This document shows, piece by piece, positions 53,766 to 61,881 of a stretch of 64,000 nucleotides of DNA. The stretch lies in assembly GCF_008274625.1 (NCBI RefSeq), contig NZ_VTRU01000003.1, positions 372,001 through 436,000 on the forward strand, in the 5' to 3' direction. The position numbers were made by a program, and so were the translations under genes. Position 1 is the first letter of the stretch. The number at the start of each line of letters is the position of its first letter. Source of the stretch: Chryseobacterium panacisoli. Lineage in GTDB: Bacteria > Bacteroidota > Bacteroidia > Flavobacteriales > Weeksellaceae. The notes beneath the pieces were generated by a model that saw nothing but the letters and a program-made list of their open reading frames with translations, ran no database searches and was not told where the DNA came from.

Positions 53766-54875
53766 ATGCTCAAAGGTTTATTACGCTTTATTATTGCTGT
53801 TATTTTTATCCTTTCAGGCTTTGTGAAAGCCGTGGATCTGGTAGGTTTTTCTTTCAAAATGGAAGAATATTTTGCTCCTCCTGTTTTCAACATGCCGTTT
53901 TTAGAAAAGTTTGCCCTGCTTTTTTCCATTATCGTTGTGGTACTGGAGCTTTTCTTAGGATTCATGTTACTGCTTAAATTAAAGCTTAAATTTACCTTAT
54001 CCATATTAATTGCACTTTGTATTTTCTTTGGATTCCTTACGTTTTATTCAGCCTATTTCAATGTGGTAACAGACTGTGGATGTTTTGGAGATGCCATCAA
54101 ATTTACACCCTGGCAGAGCTTCCTTAAGGATGTTGTGCTTCTGGCAGGATTGATCATACTATTTGTCTTGTACAGAAAAGATTTCCGTAAAAAAGATGAG
54201 TATGGAGTGACCAAGAAAGAGTCTTCCAATACATTTAAATATATCCTTTTAACTGTCTTTTCACTGGGGATGATTTATGTGATGGCACAAGGTATTATGC
54301 ACGAACCAATCATTGATTTCCGTGATTATAAAATAGGAACGGACATTAAAGGAGAAAAAGTCAAAATTGACAAAAATCCTTCTGAATACAAGACTTTTTA
54401 TTCTCTGAAAAATCAGAAGACAGGAGCTGTTATAAAGGTAAATCAGGATGATTATATCAAAAAAACAGAATACTGGGCAGAAGGTTCTCCATGGAAAATT
54501 GAGGAAGGAAAAAATGAATCTGTACTGATCAAGGAAGGTTACAAATCTGAAATTGTGAAATTTAAGATTGAAGATCCTACAGGAATGGAGGTTACAAACG
54601 AGATCATCAATGCTCCAAAAGCTGTTTTGGTGTTTTCATATCACCCAAAAGATGTACCTGCTGATCTTCTTCAGAAAGTGGAAGCTAAAGTAAATACCCA
54701 GAAAGGATCTCTTATCTATGGCGTTTCTACCTATCCCAATACTTTTAAAACCATTAAAAATGCAATGATGGACGGAACTGCCATCAAAACTATAGCGAGA
54801 AGCAATCCTTTTGTACTGATTCTTGAAAATGGAAAAATTATAGATAAACAGCCTGCAAAGGACTATATCAACTAA
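53766..54875 (+). CDS. DoxX/MauE-like membrane protein with C-terminal periplasmic domain
   Basis: 369 residues. Four or five membrane helices in the first ~135 residues carry the MauE/DoxX pattern (FILSGFVKAVDLVGFSFKMEEYF) and a conserved DCGCFGD between helices, a likely redox Cys pair. After a further helix (about 157-175) comes a ~190-residue soluble domain without a motif I can name. Such proteins are thought to pass reducing power across the membrane. Translationally close to the DUF1599 gene and followed by two small genes, forming a run up to tpiA. Confidence 0.8.
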   Translation: MLKGLLRFIIAVIFILSGFVKAVDLVGFSFKMEEYFAPPVFNMPFLEKFALLFSIIVVVLELFLGFMLLLKLKLKFTLSILIALCIFFGFLTFYSAYFNVVTDCGCFGDAIKFTPWQSFLKDVVLLAGLIILFVLYRKDFRKKDEYGVTKKESSNTFKYILLTVFSLGMIYVMAQGIMHEPIIDFRDYKIGTDIKGEKVKIDKNPSEYKTFYSLKNQKTGAVIKVNQDDYIKKTEYWAEGSPWKIEEGKNESVLIKEGYKSEIVKFKIEDPTGMEVTNEIINAPKAVLVFSYHPKDVPADLLQKVEAKVNTQKGSLIYGVSTYPNTFKTIKNAMMDGTAIKTIARSNPFVLILENGKIIDKQPAKDYIN

Positions 54876-54889
54876 ATACTTCGACAGTA

Positions 54890-55570
54890 ATGGACCAAAA
54901 TTTCGATTATATTAATGAAAATTATATTACAGAAGATGAATTGTGTACTGTAGCGGATATTAGTAAGGATGATCTGGCTGCGCTTATTCAAAATCAATTA
55001 GTACCACAGCCTTCTTATACCATTTCCCGAAGCATCAGAATTATATCGCCTCTTAATGATGAGTTTGAAAATGAGATTACAGAAAAATATTTCAGTAAAA
55101 GCTGTATTTCACTGGTTAAAAAGAATAAAGAACTGAGCAATATTCATCTATACAAAGAAGAATTCAAAGAAAACTTTATCCAAAATCTGATCAACCATCC
55201 TGATAAAGCCTTTGCTTATGATAGTATATTCAATACTTCTTTTCCGGAACAGGAACAGCTAGATGAAATATTTGAAAGTGAATGGGCTGCCTATTGTAAT
55301 GGAATTTATGGGATTTGTACACTACATTCTACTGAGGAGGAAATTGTAAAAAAGGAAATTGCAGTAAAAAAACTGATCCATTTCAATACAAATTTTTCTG
55401 ATAAAAAACTTACCACAGATGAATCAGAAGAATTGATAAGGCTGAGCGAAGAATTCAACGAAGTAGCACAGAAATTTGCTCCTTATCAAAGAAAATCAAG
55501 CAGCAGAGGTAAATATCTCGATAAAATTTTAGAAGAAAACAACTTAGACTATCTAGTAAAAAAATATTAA
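54890..55570 (+). CDS. DUF6058-like hypothetical protein
   Basis: 226 residues, soluble and acidic. The N-terminal part (YINENYITEDELCTVADISKDDLAALIQNQLVPQPSY) looks like a small helix-turn-helix-like recognition motif. Mid-protein YCNGIYGICTLHSTEEEIVKKE resembles, from memory, the DUF6058 family that has been linked to natural product clusters. No biosynthetic neighbours are present here. Fourteen bases after the MauE-like gene, five before the next gene. Confidence 0.6.
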   Translation: MDQNFDYINENYITEDELCTVADISKDDLAALIQNQLVPQPSYTISRSIRIISPLNDEFENEITEKYFSKSCISLVKKNKELSNIHLYKEEFKENFIQNLINHPDKAFAYDSIFNTSFPEQEQLDEIFESEWAAYCNGIYGICTLHSTEEEIVKKEIAVKKLIHFNTNFSDKKLTTDESEELIRLSEEFNEVAQKFAPYQRKSSSRGKYLDKILEENNLDYLVKKY

Positions 55571-55574
55571 AAAC

Positions 55575-55922
55575 ATGCAAAAATCAAATAAATCAATTGC
55601 CGGATATCACTTATTAATGATCCTTTCTTCTGTAGACGGAGAGTTTGCTCCTGAAGAAGGAATGCTGGTACAGCAGTATCTGGCAGATGAGTTTCCGTTC
55701 AGAATGAACCTTGACAATGAATTAGATACATTAGCTCTTTTACAGCCTGAAGAATGGAAAGACCATTTTGAATTCCATGCAAGATGTTTTCATGATGATT
55801 CTACAGAAGATGAGCGTATAAAGTTTGTTCAGTTTGCAAAATCACTGATTAAAGCTGATAATAAAGTAACCGAAGAGGAGCACACGTTCTATGTTCTGCT
55901 GAAAAATCTTTGGGGATTGTAA
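55575..55922 (+). CDS. Small TerB-like helical protein
   Basis: 115 residues, all-alpha and acidic. The pattern LLMILSSVDGEFAPEEGMLVQQYL and a second SLIKADNKVTEEEHTFYVLL resemble the repeated helix of TerB / tellurite-resistance-like domains, where DG/DN loops bind metal. Soluble. Four bases after the previous gene and 38 before tpiA, so part of the same transcript. Confidence 0.65.
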   Translation: MQKSNKSIAGYHLLMILSSVDGEFAPEEGMLVQQYLADEFPFRMNLDNELDTLALLQPEEWKDHFEFHARCFHDDSTEDERIKFVQFAKSLIKADNKVTEEEHTFYVLLKNLWGL

Positions 55923-55960
55923 TACAACGAAAAAAGTAAATAAATCTATATTTAAATCTT

Positions 55961-56719
55961 ATGAGAAGAAAAATAGTTGCAGGCAACTGGAAAATGAACA
56001 AAAATGTAATTGATGCACAACAATTGATGATTCAGTTACTAAGCTATAAAAACAACAATGCTACCAACTGTGAGGTTTGGATCGCTCCACCAGCATTGTA
56101 TTTGATGATGGCAAAAGACATCTTTGAAAAGGATGAAATCGGAGTATTTTCTCAGGATATGAGCGAGTATGAAAGCGGAGCGTACACAGGGGAAATTTCC
56201 GCAGACATGTTGGAATCTATCGATGCTACCGGTTCATTAATCGGGCACTCTGAAAGAAGACAGTATCATGGTGAAACAGATGCTCACTGCAACAGAAAAA
56301 TCAAATTAGCTCTTGACAAAGGTCTTATCCCTGTTTACTGCAATGGAGAGACTCTTGAACAGAGAAAGGCAGGCCAGCACCTGGAAGTAGTAAAAAATCA
56401 GACTGAAGCAGCTCTTTTTACCCTTTCTGCTGAAGAAATCAAAAAGGTAGTGATTGCTTACGAACCGGTTTGGGCTATCGGAACAGGAGAAACGGCAAGC
56501 CCAGAGCAGGCTCAGGAAATTCATGCTCACATCAGAAACATTATCGCTGCAAAATATGGACAGGAAGTAGCTGATGAGGTTTCTATCCTTTACGGAGGTT
56601 CTGTAAAGCCTGACAATGCGAAAGAAATCTTCTCTCAGCCGGATATCGACGGAGGTTTGATTGGAGGAGCAGCCTTGAAATTAGAGGATTTCTCTAAAAT
56701 TATCGAAGGTTTTAATTAA
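55961..56719 (+). CDS. tpiA: Triose-phosphate isomerase
   Basis: 252 residues of the TIM barrel. The substrate Asn/Lys are in AGNWKMNKN (residues ~6-14), the electrophilic His in IGHSERRQ (near 95), the catalytic Glu in AYEPVWAIGTG (near 168) and the phosphate loop in YGGSVKP (near 212). It interconverts dihydroxyacetone phosphate and glyceraldehyde 3-phosphate. Last gene of the run starting at 53198; strong terminator after. Confidence 0.97.
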   Translation: MRRKIVAGNWKMNKNVIDAQQLMIQLLSYKNNNATNCEVWIAPPALYLMMAKDIFEKDEIGVFSQDMSEYESGAYTGEISADMLESIDATGSLIGHSERRQYHGETDAHCNRKIKLALDKGLIPVYCNGETLEQRKAGQHLEVVKNQTEAALFTLSAEEIKKVVIAYEPVWAIGTGETASPEQAQEIHAHIRNIIAAKYGQEVADEVSILYGGSVKPDNAKEIFSQPDIDGGLIGGAALKLEDFSKIIEGFN

Positions 56720-56748
56720 GATCTGATCTTAATCATCTATAAATAATA

Positions 56749-56779
56749 AAAACGGCGGAATCTTCGATTCCGCCGTTTT
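56749..56779. terminator. Bidirectional terminator between tpiA and the phytase-like gene
   Basis: Arms AAAACGGCGGAAT / ATTCCGCCGTTTT around CTTCG, flanked by A and T runs on both strands. Confidence 0.88.
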
Positions 56780-56796
56780 CCGTTAAAAAAATCTAA

Positions 56797-58071
56797 TTAT
56801 TGAATATCGACTACGTACATAGTTCCTTTGTCTACCTTCCCTGTTTTAGGAAGAATCTTAACTTTTGGGTTACCGCTTCCATCATCCACTACTCCAAAGT
56901 CATCATCATTGAAAACAGCCAGTTTATTATTTCCTAAATAAACAATTCCCTCAAACTTATCATGGTCATAGCCCAGTTTTGCAACCAGATCAACAGCTAA
57001 TGTTTTGGTAACAGCTTTTATCCCGGCGTTCGTAATTTCATCCCATGAGCATTGTTCTAAAGCTTTTCCATTCACTTTCATACCATCCACGGCAGCAATA
57101 TCAGTTCCGTTCACATCGGAAGCATTGGTCAGGTTAATTCTGTATACTTTCTTGATCCCCCCCTGAGATCCGAAATTTCCATCTCTTTCAATCACCAGGA
57201 ACTCATTGTTGCTTAAAGCTGTAATATCACACACTGAATCAGAAGCACCCCCATCCTGCTTGTATAAAAACTGTTTGGTCTGCCCTGTGATAATATCAAA
57301 TGTGACAATTCTCATTAAAGTGGTATTGGTAGCCAATGCTTTGGTTGGTACCAGCATCATCGACTGTATGGTTCCTACCAGCGTTCTTCCGTCAGGAGTA
57401 ATGCAGAGTCCTTCCATTCCTCTGTTGGCTCTTCTTTTGGCTAAAACAGCAGGTAATTTCCTTGTTCCGGTATTTACCCCTATCGGGCTTATTCTTTCCA
57501 TTTCTACTCCGTCTGCACTGTAATGCACAATATGCGGTCCGTATTCATCAGAAACCCAGAATGTACCGTCTGATGCTGCTACAATACTTTCACTGTCCAA
57601 TCCATATTGATCAGTACCTAAAACATTTCCGGAAGCATCATAAGCGATCTCTCCTGTACTTCCCATTCCTACAGGATTTGGCAGCCCTGTAATAGGTTGC
57701 CCGGATGGATTTTTAAGCTTAATATATTTGATTACCTCTACATTTCCTTCAGCATTGATTTTAAAATGCATAATCGTTGGAGTAAAGTTAGGAGCAAGAA
57801 ATTTTTTACCATTCTGAAAGTCAGTATTTGGTCCTCTGTCTGTAATGACATAGAATTCGCCTTTTCTTGTAGGATGAGCTGCTGCTCCGGAACCAAATCC
57901 GCCATTAATGACATCTACTCCGTTTATCGTAGCCAGTTTTGTAAACGGAAATTCCTGAGGGAGTTTGGAATAATTAATATCCTGATTAATTATTGTAGCA
58001 TCATCATCACTTTTACATGAAGCCAATACTGCCAGCACTACAACAGACAATAGTAATTTTTTCATATTCAC
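56797..58071 (-). CDS. Lipoprotein with esterase-like phytase domain
   Basis: 424 residues. Lipoprotein signal with lipobox VLASC (Cys near residue 19) followed by KSDDD. The remaining chain is a beta-propeller of the phytase-like esterase type (GGFGSGAAAHPTRKGEFYVITDRGP; WVSDEYGPHIVHYS; GRTLVGTIQS). Likely on the outer membrane or in the periplasm, binding calcium and a phosphoester, but the activity is not proven. A near-consensus -7 box TATTTTCG lies upstream. The 444-base gap beyond its start holds only repeats. Confidence 0.85.
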   Translation of the reverse strand: MNMKKLLLSVVVLAVLASCKSDDDATIINQDINYSKLPQEFPFTKLATINGVDVINGGFGSGAAAHPTRKGEFYVITDRGPNTDFQNGKKFLAPNFTPTIMHFKINAEGNVEVIKYIKLKNPSGQPITGLPNPVGMGSTGEIAYDASGNVLGTDQYGLDSESIVAASDGTFWVSDEYGPHIVHYSADGVEMERISPIGVNTGTRKLPAVLAKRRANRGMEGLCITPDGRTLVGTIQSMMLVPTKALATNTTLMRIVTFDIITGQTKQFLYKQDGGASDSVCDITALSNNEFLVIERDGNFGSQGGIKKVYRINLTNASDVNGTDIAAVDGMKVNGKALEQCSWDEITNAGIKAVTKTLAVDLVAKLGYDHDKFEGIVYLGNNKLAVFNDDDFGVVDDGSGNPKVKILPKTGKVDKGTMYVVDIQ

Positions 58072-58240
58072 TTTTATGGCTGCGAAAATAGAGATTGATT
58101 ATAAACTGATCTTGAATATAATGATAATTGTATTTTAACAATAGAACCAAAGTGAAGTACAGCTAACTTTAGGTGTTTCCGTTGCAAAGAAAAAATTCAG
58201 TATTTGTCCTAAGGTTGTTAAGAAATAGTGAAAGTGGACA

Positions 58241-58430
58241 TGGAAAACCACCCTGTCAAAAATTCTTTGAATTTTCGCCACGCCTTCAAAGGATGGGAAT
58301 TTTTACGTCTTCAGTTGGAATTTGGTCTGGATTGTAGATTTCTTCTTGAATGATTGCGCCTGGATTCCTACGGAATGACAAACTGTATGTATAATCCATC
58401 ATTTCAATTGTGTCATTCCGTAGGAATCCA
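58241..58430. repeat. Interspersed element with 20-bp perfect inverted repeat
   Basis: TGGATTCCTACGGAATGACA (58361-58380) and its exact complement (58411-58430) flank 30 bases. To the left, 58241-58300 has AACCACCCTGTCAAAAATTC and CTTCAAAGGATGGGAAT words that I associate with dispersed Chryseobacterium repeats. The GGAATGACAA word recurs at about 5935. The gap 58072-58515 shows no gene; a 64-codon minus-strand frame across the repeat is not credible. Confidence 0.65.
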
Positions 58431-58465
58431 AACAGCCAATACAGCTTAAAACCATAATTAATCCA

Positions 58466-58496
58466 ACAAAAAAACCGCACCAGATGGGTGCGGTTT
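58466..58496 (-). terminator. Terminator of clpP
   Basis: Minus-strand arms AAACCGCACC / GGTGCGGTTT with a 5-base loop, then seven T, 20 bases after the clpP stop. Confidence 0.85.
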
Positions 58497-58515
58497 CTTA
58501 TGATTTTACAATCAA

Positions 58516-59202
58516 TTATTTTTTCTCAGTAGATCTTTGCAGAACCTCATCTACCATTCCGTAGCCTTTAGCTTCTTCAGAAGTCATCCAGTAATCTCTG
58601 TCAGAAGATTTTTCTACCCACTCGTAAGTTTGTCCTGAGTGGTGACCAATGATTTCATAAAGTTCCTGCTTCAATTTCAGCATCTCTCTCAAGTTGATCT
58701 CCATATCAGAAGCAACTCCCTGAGCACCTCCTGAAGGCTGGTGAATCATTACTCTTGAGTGCTTAAGCGCAGAACGTTTTCCTTTTTCTCCGGCAACCAA
58801 TAATACAGCTCCCATTGAAGCAGCCATACCTGTACAGATAGTCGCTACATCCGGCTTAATGATCTGCATGGTGTCATAAATACCTAAACCTGCATACACA
58901 CTTCCACCAGGAGAGTTGATATAGATCTGAATATCTTTTGACGGGTCCGCACTTTCTAAGAATAAAAGCTGTGCCGTAACGATGTTTGCTACCTGATCAT
59001 CAATACCTGTTCCCAGGAAGATAATTCTGTCCATCATCAGACGGGAGAAAACGTCCATCTGAGCAACGTTTAATCTTCTTTCTTCCATGATGTACGGAGT
59101 AAGATTCGTTGGGCCATACATTCCCATATACTGATCGGTAACCAAACCGTTGTTTCCTAAATGTTTTACAGAGAAGTCTCTGAAATCCTTTTTAATGTCC
59201 AT
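58516..59202 (-). CDS. clpP: ATP-dependent Clp protease proteolytic subunit
   Basis: 228 residues. Catalytic Ser in GMAASMGAVLL (near 123) and His in MIHQPSGGAQG (near 148), Asp further on. INSPGGSVYAGLGIYD forms the handle region. N-terminal ~25 residues are a longer leader than in E. coli, probably processed. It forms the tetradecamer that degrades proteins delivered by ClpX/ClpA. Neither ATPase gene is adjacent. Monocistronic. Confidence 0.96.
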   Translation of the reverse strand: MDIKKDFRDFSVKHLGNNGLVTDQYMGMYGPTNLTPYIMEERRLNVAQMDVFSRLMMDRIIFLGTGIDDQVANIVTAQLLFLESADPSKDIQIYINSPGGSVYAGLGIYDTMQIIKPDVATICTGMAASMGAVLLVAGEKGKRSALKHSRVMIHQPSGGAQGVASDMEINLREMLKLKQELYEIIGHHSGQTYEWVEKSSDRDYWMTSEEAKGYGMVDEVLQRSTEKK

Positions 59203-59314
59203 ATTTCTATTATGTATTATTTTTATACTATTCTTGAAGTTTAAATTACAATATTTATTCCTAAAATTTTATAGGACTTTTTGTCACAGAATATTTAAAA
59301 AACTGACTTAAAAA

Positions 59315-61303
59315 CTATCTTTTGCGATCTCCATAGATTCCTTTGATAGGCGAATATTCGATGATATTACTCAATCGCATTGAAGCCTGTTTCAATAAGG
59401 TGATTTTTTTAATAAGCTCATAGTACTTTACTTCATCAGTATCCCTGTACACATCCAGCTCTTTATCTGTTTCTGTGATTAAATAATCAATATACCTGTA
59501 TTTATGCAATAAAACATCTCCCTGGATCTGATCTGCCACTTTATCCCCGTAATTGGGAGGATAAATATTTCTGGAAGCCCAGTTTTCAAGATCATCCAAA
59601 GGAATCAGAGCATCCACAACCTTTGTGGTAATCTCTTCATCCATAAAAGATACAAAAAAGTTTCCACTTCTGAGTTCATCTTTCTGAATCCCCTCTCTTA
59701 CCTGAGTGATAATGATTTCATTCCCTTTGACCAAAAATGCATACTGCTCTTCTTCAAAATGATGAAGAATTTCCTCAATTACGGTAATCTGATATTCTTC
59801 ACCTTGTTCATTTCTACGTTTCAGAATTATATCCCCAAATGCCAGCATATGTTCTACAAGTTTATTCTCCATGAACAATACATCATACAGGAAAGGATCT
59901 TCTTTTTCTTTATCCAAAGGAACAATCTCCATTTTGGGAGCGGCGGTCTTTTCCTTCTGTTGCTGCTGAACATGATGGGTCTGGTTCTGTGTAAGCTGCT
60001 TCTGAACATCCAGTTCATTGAAGAGGCTCTGCTCAGAAAGTCCGAATTTACTGGAAACTTCTTTAAGATAAACTTCCCTTTTCAGCGCATTCTGTACAAA
60101 AGAAACAGATTTTACGATATCCCTTATCGCTTCTGCTTTTTTAATAGGGTCATTACCAACATCCCTCAACAGAATTTCCGCTTTGAAGTCGATGAAATCC
60201 ATCGCTTCATTTTCGATATACTTTTCTACATATTCCTGCGGATGTTTTCTGGCGAATGAATCCGGGTCATCTCCATCAGGGAAAAGCAAGACACGGATGT
60301 TCATACCTTCAGTAAGCAGCATGTCAATACTTCGGAAACTGGCTTTGATACCGGCGTTATCACCGTCAAAAAGAATGGTTACGTTTTCCGTAAGCCTCTT
60401 GATCAATTTGATCTGCTCTGTCGTCAAAGACGTTCCGGAACTGGCCACCACATTTTCAATTCCCGACATATGAAGTGAAATCACATCCATATATCCCTCC
60501 ACCAAAAGACAGCCATTCTTCCTTGAAATAGCCTGCTTACTTTGGTTTAGCCCGTAAAGGACATTGGATTTATGATAAATCTCCGTTTCCGGTGAATTGA
60601 GATATTTTGCCGTCTTAACATTATTTTTAAGAATCCTTGCCCCAAAACCGAGTACCCTTCCGGAAAAACTGTGAATCGGGAAAATTACTCGTTCTCTGAA
60701 ACGGTCAACACCCGCAGGAGTGTTTTCCGGGAAAATAGAAAGTCCAGATTTTTCAAGAATTTCTTTAGTATATCCTTTTTCCAGCGCATAAGCAGTAAAG
60801 GCATTCTTTTTCTCCGGAGAATATCCCAGCTGGAATTTCTTAATAATATCATCCTTCAGTTCTCTTTCTTTGAAATAAGAAAGCCCAATGCTCCTCCCTT
60901 CATGATCATCCCAGAGGATCTCCTGAAAATACGTATTGGCAACCTCATGAATTTTATATAAAATATCTTTTTCAGTCTGGGCATTTTTTGCTTCTTCGGA
61001 AATTTCACGAAGATCTTCTTCAATTTCAATTCCGTACTTTTTTGCCGCATGGCGAAGCGCTTCAGGATAGGTAAAATTCTCAATTTCCATAAGGAAAGAA
61101 ATTGCAGTTCCCCCTTTTCCCGTCGAGAAATCTTTCCAGATCTGTTTGCTTGGCGAAACCACAAAACTCGGAGATTTTTCTTCATGAAACGGGCTGAGTC
61201 CTTTAAAGTTAGACCCTGCTCTCTTCAACTGCACGTATTCACCCACAATCTCTTCAACCCGGATTGTGGAGAATATCTTATCAATGGTCTGTTTGGAAAT
61301 CAT
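59315..61303 (-). CDS. dnaG: DNA primase, zinc-ligand cysteines lost
   Basis: 662 residues. N-terminal CHC2-type domain, TOPRIM catalytic core (LLVEGYMDVISLH; ILFDGDNAGIKAS; FPDGDDPDSFARKH) and a C-terminal helicase-binding region. In the zinc domain the usual CPFH reads SPFH (37-40), and the CxxC pair is replaced by D58 and T61 (IWKDFSTGKGG), so only the His ligand remains. The fold is otherwise conserved (EEKSPSFVVSPSKQI). I recall the same loss in other Flavobacteriia. ATG 61303 (MISKQTIDKIF) is chosen over 61318 because the -7 box covers the latter. Confidence 0.95.
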   Translation of the reverse strand: MISKQTIDKIFSTIRVEEIVGEYVQLKRAGSNFKGLSPFHEEKSPSFVVSPSKQIWKDFSTGKGGTAISFLMEIENFTYPEALRHAAKKYGIEIEEDLREISEEAKNAQTEKDILYKIHEVANTYFQEILWDDHEGRSIGLSYFKERELKDDIIKKFQLGYSPEKKNAFTAYALEKGYTKEILEKSGLSIFPENTPAGVDRFRERVIFPIHSFSGRVLGFGARILKNNVKTAKYLNSPETEIYHKSNVLYGLNQSKQAISRKNGCLLVEGYMDVISLHMSGIENVVASSGTSLTTEQIKLIKRLTENVTILFDGDNAGIKASFRSIDMLLTEGMNIRVLLFPDGDDPDSFARKHPQEYVEKYIENEAMDFIDFKAEILLRDVGNDPIKKAEAIRDIVKSVSFVQNALKREVYLKEVSSKFGLSEQSLFNELDVQKQLTQNQTHHVQQQQKEKTAAPKMEIVPLDKEKEDPFLYDVLFMENKLVEHMLAFGDIILKRRNEQGEEYQITVIEEILHHFEEEQYAFLVKGNEIIITQVREGIQKDELRSGNFFVSFMDEEITTKVVDALIPLDDLENWASRNIYPPNYGDKVADQIQGDVLLHKYRYIDYLITETDKELDVYRDTDEVKYYELIKKITLLKQASMRLSNIIEYSPIKGIYGDRKR

Positions 61304-61307
61304 AGTA

Positions 61308-61337
61308 CAAAAATACACATAAAAAAAAACCTTACAA
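61308..61337 (-). promoter_or_regulatory. dnaG promoter, -7 box 4 bases from ATG
   Basis: Minus strand TTG (61337-61335), exactly 19 bases, TATTTTTG (61315-61308), then 4 bases to ATG 61303. Predicts a leaderless or nearly leaderless dnaG message and fixes the start codon. Confidence 0.72.
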
Positions 61338-61378
61338 TTATATAATACATCCGCATTTTATTTAGTAGGTTTTATCAT

Positions 61379-61386
61379 TATTTTTG
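61379..61386 (+). promoter_or_regulatory. tsaE -7 promoter box
   Basis: TATTTTTG, 20 bases before the tsaE ATG; no well-placed TTG. Confidence 0.45.
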
Positions 61387-61406
61387 CAAAACAAATTAGC
61401 TATAAT

Positions 61407-61814
61407 ATGCAGTTTACTATACATACAATCAAAGACTGGCAGGAAGTTGTTGACAGCATCATTCCGGAATTAAAACATAATATTCTTTTATTAAAAGGAA
61501 ATCTGGGAGCAGGAAAAACCACTTTCACCCAATTCCTGCTTAAAAATATGGGCAGCAAGGATGAAGTAAACTCTCCAACCTACTCTATTGTGAATGAATA
61601 CAATACGGAAAAAGGGAAAGTATATCATTTTGATCTTTACCGCTTAAAAAACATTGAAGAAGTCTATGATATCGGAATTGAAGAGTATCTGGACAACTCT
61701 TTTTTATGCATCATCGAGTGGCCGGAAGTGTATGAAGAGGAGCTTTACGGTCTCAACTATCACACAATGAGCATTGTGAATACGGGTGAAAACAGAGAAG
61801 TTTCATTCGATTAA
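61407..61814 (+). CDS. tsaE: tRNA threonylcarbamoyladenosine synthesis ATPase TsaE
   Basis: 135 residues. Walker A GNLGAGKTTFTQ (near residue 31), then NSPTYSIVNEY (switch region), the HFDLYRL motif and IIEWPE (near 107), all typical for TsaE. With TsaB and TsaD it makes t6A37 in ANN-decoding tRNAs. Alanine dehydrogenase follows after 67 bases; from memory this pairing is common in Flavobacteriia. Confidence 0.93.
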   Translation: MQFTIHTIKDWQEVVDSIIPELKHNILLLKGNLGAGKTTFTQFLLKNMGSKDEVNSPTYSIVNEYNTEKGKVYHFDLYRLKNIEEVYDIGIEEYLDNSFLCIIEWPEVYEEELYGLNYHTMSIVNTGENREVSFD

Positions 61815-61881
61815 ATATTATGTATCTTTGCTCATAAATTGAGTGTAAATAACAATCTGTAAGACATAATTTAATTTAAGG

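Noticed and set aside
58286..58480. 64-codon minus-strand open frame in the gap before clpP
   Set aside because: It runs straight through the 20-bp inverted repeat element and has no start context, family resemblance or coding-like composition.
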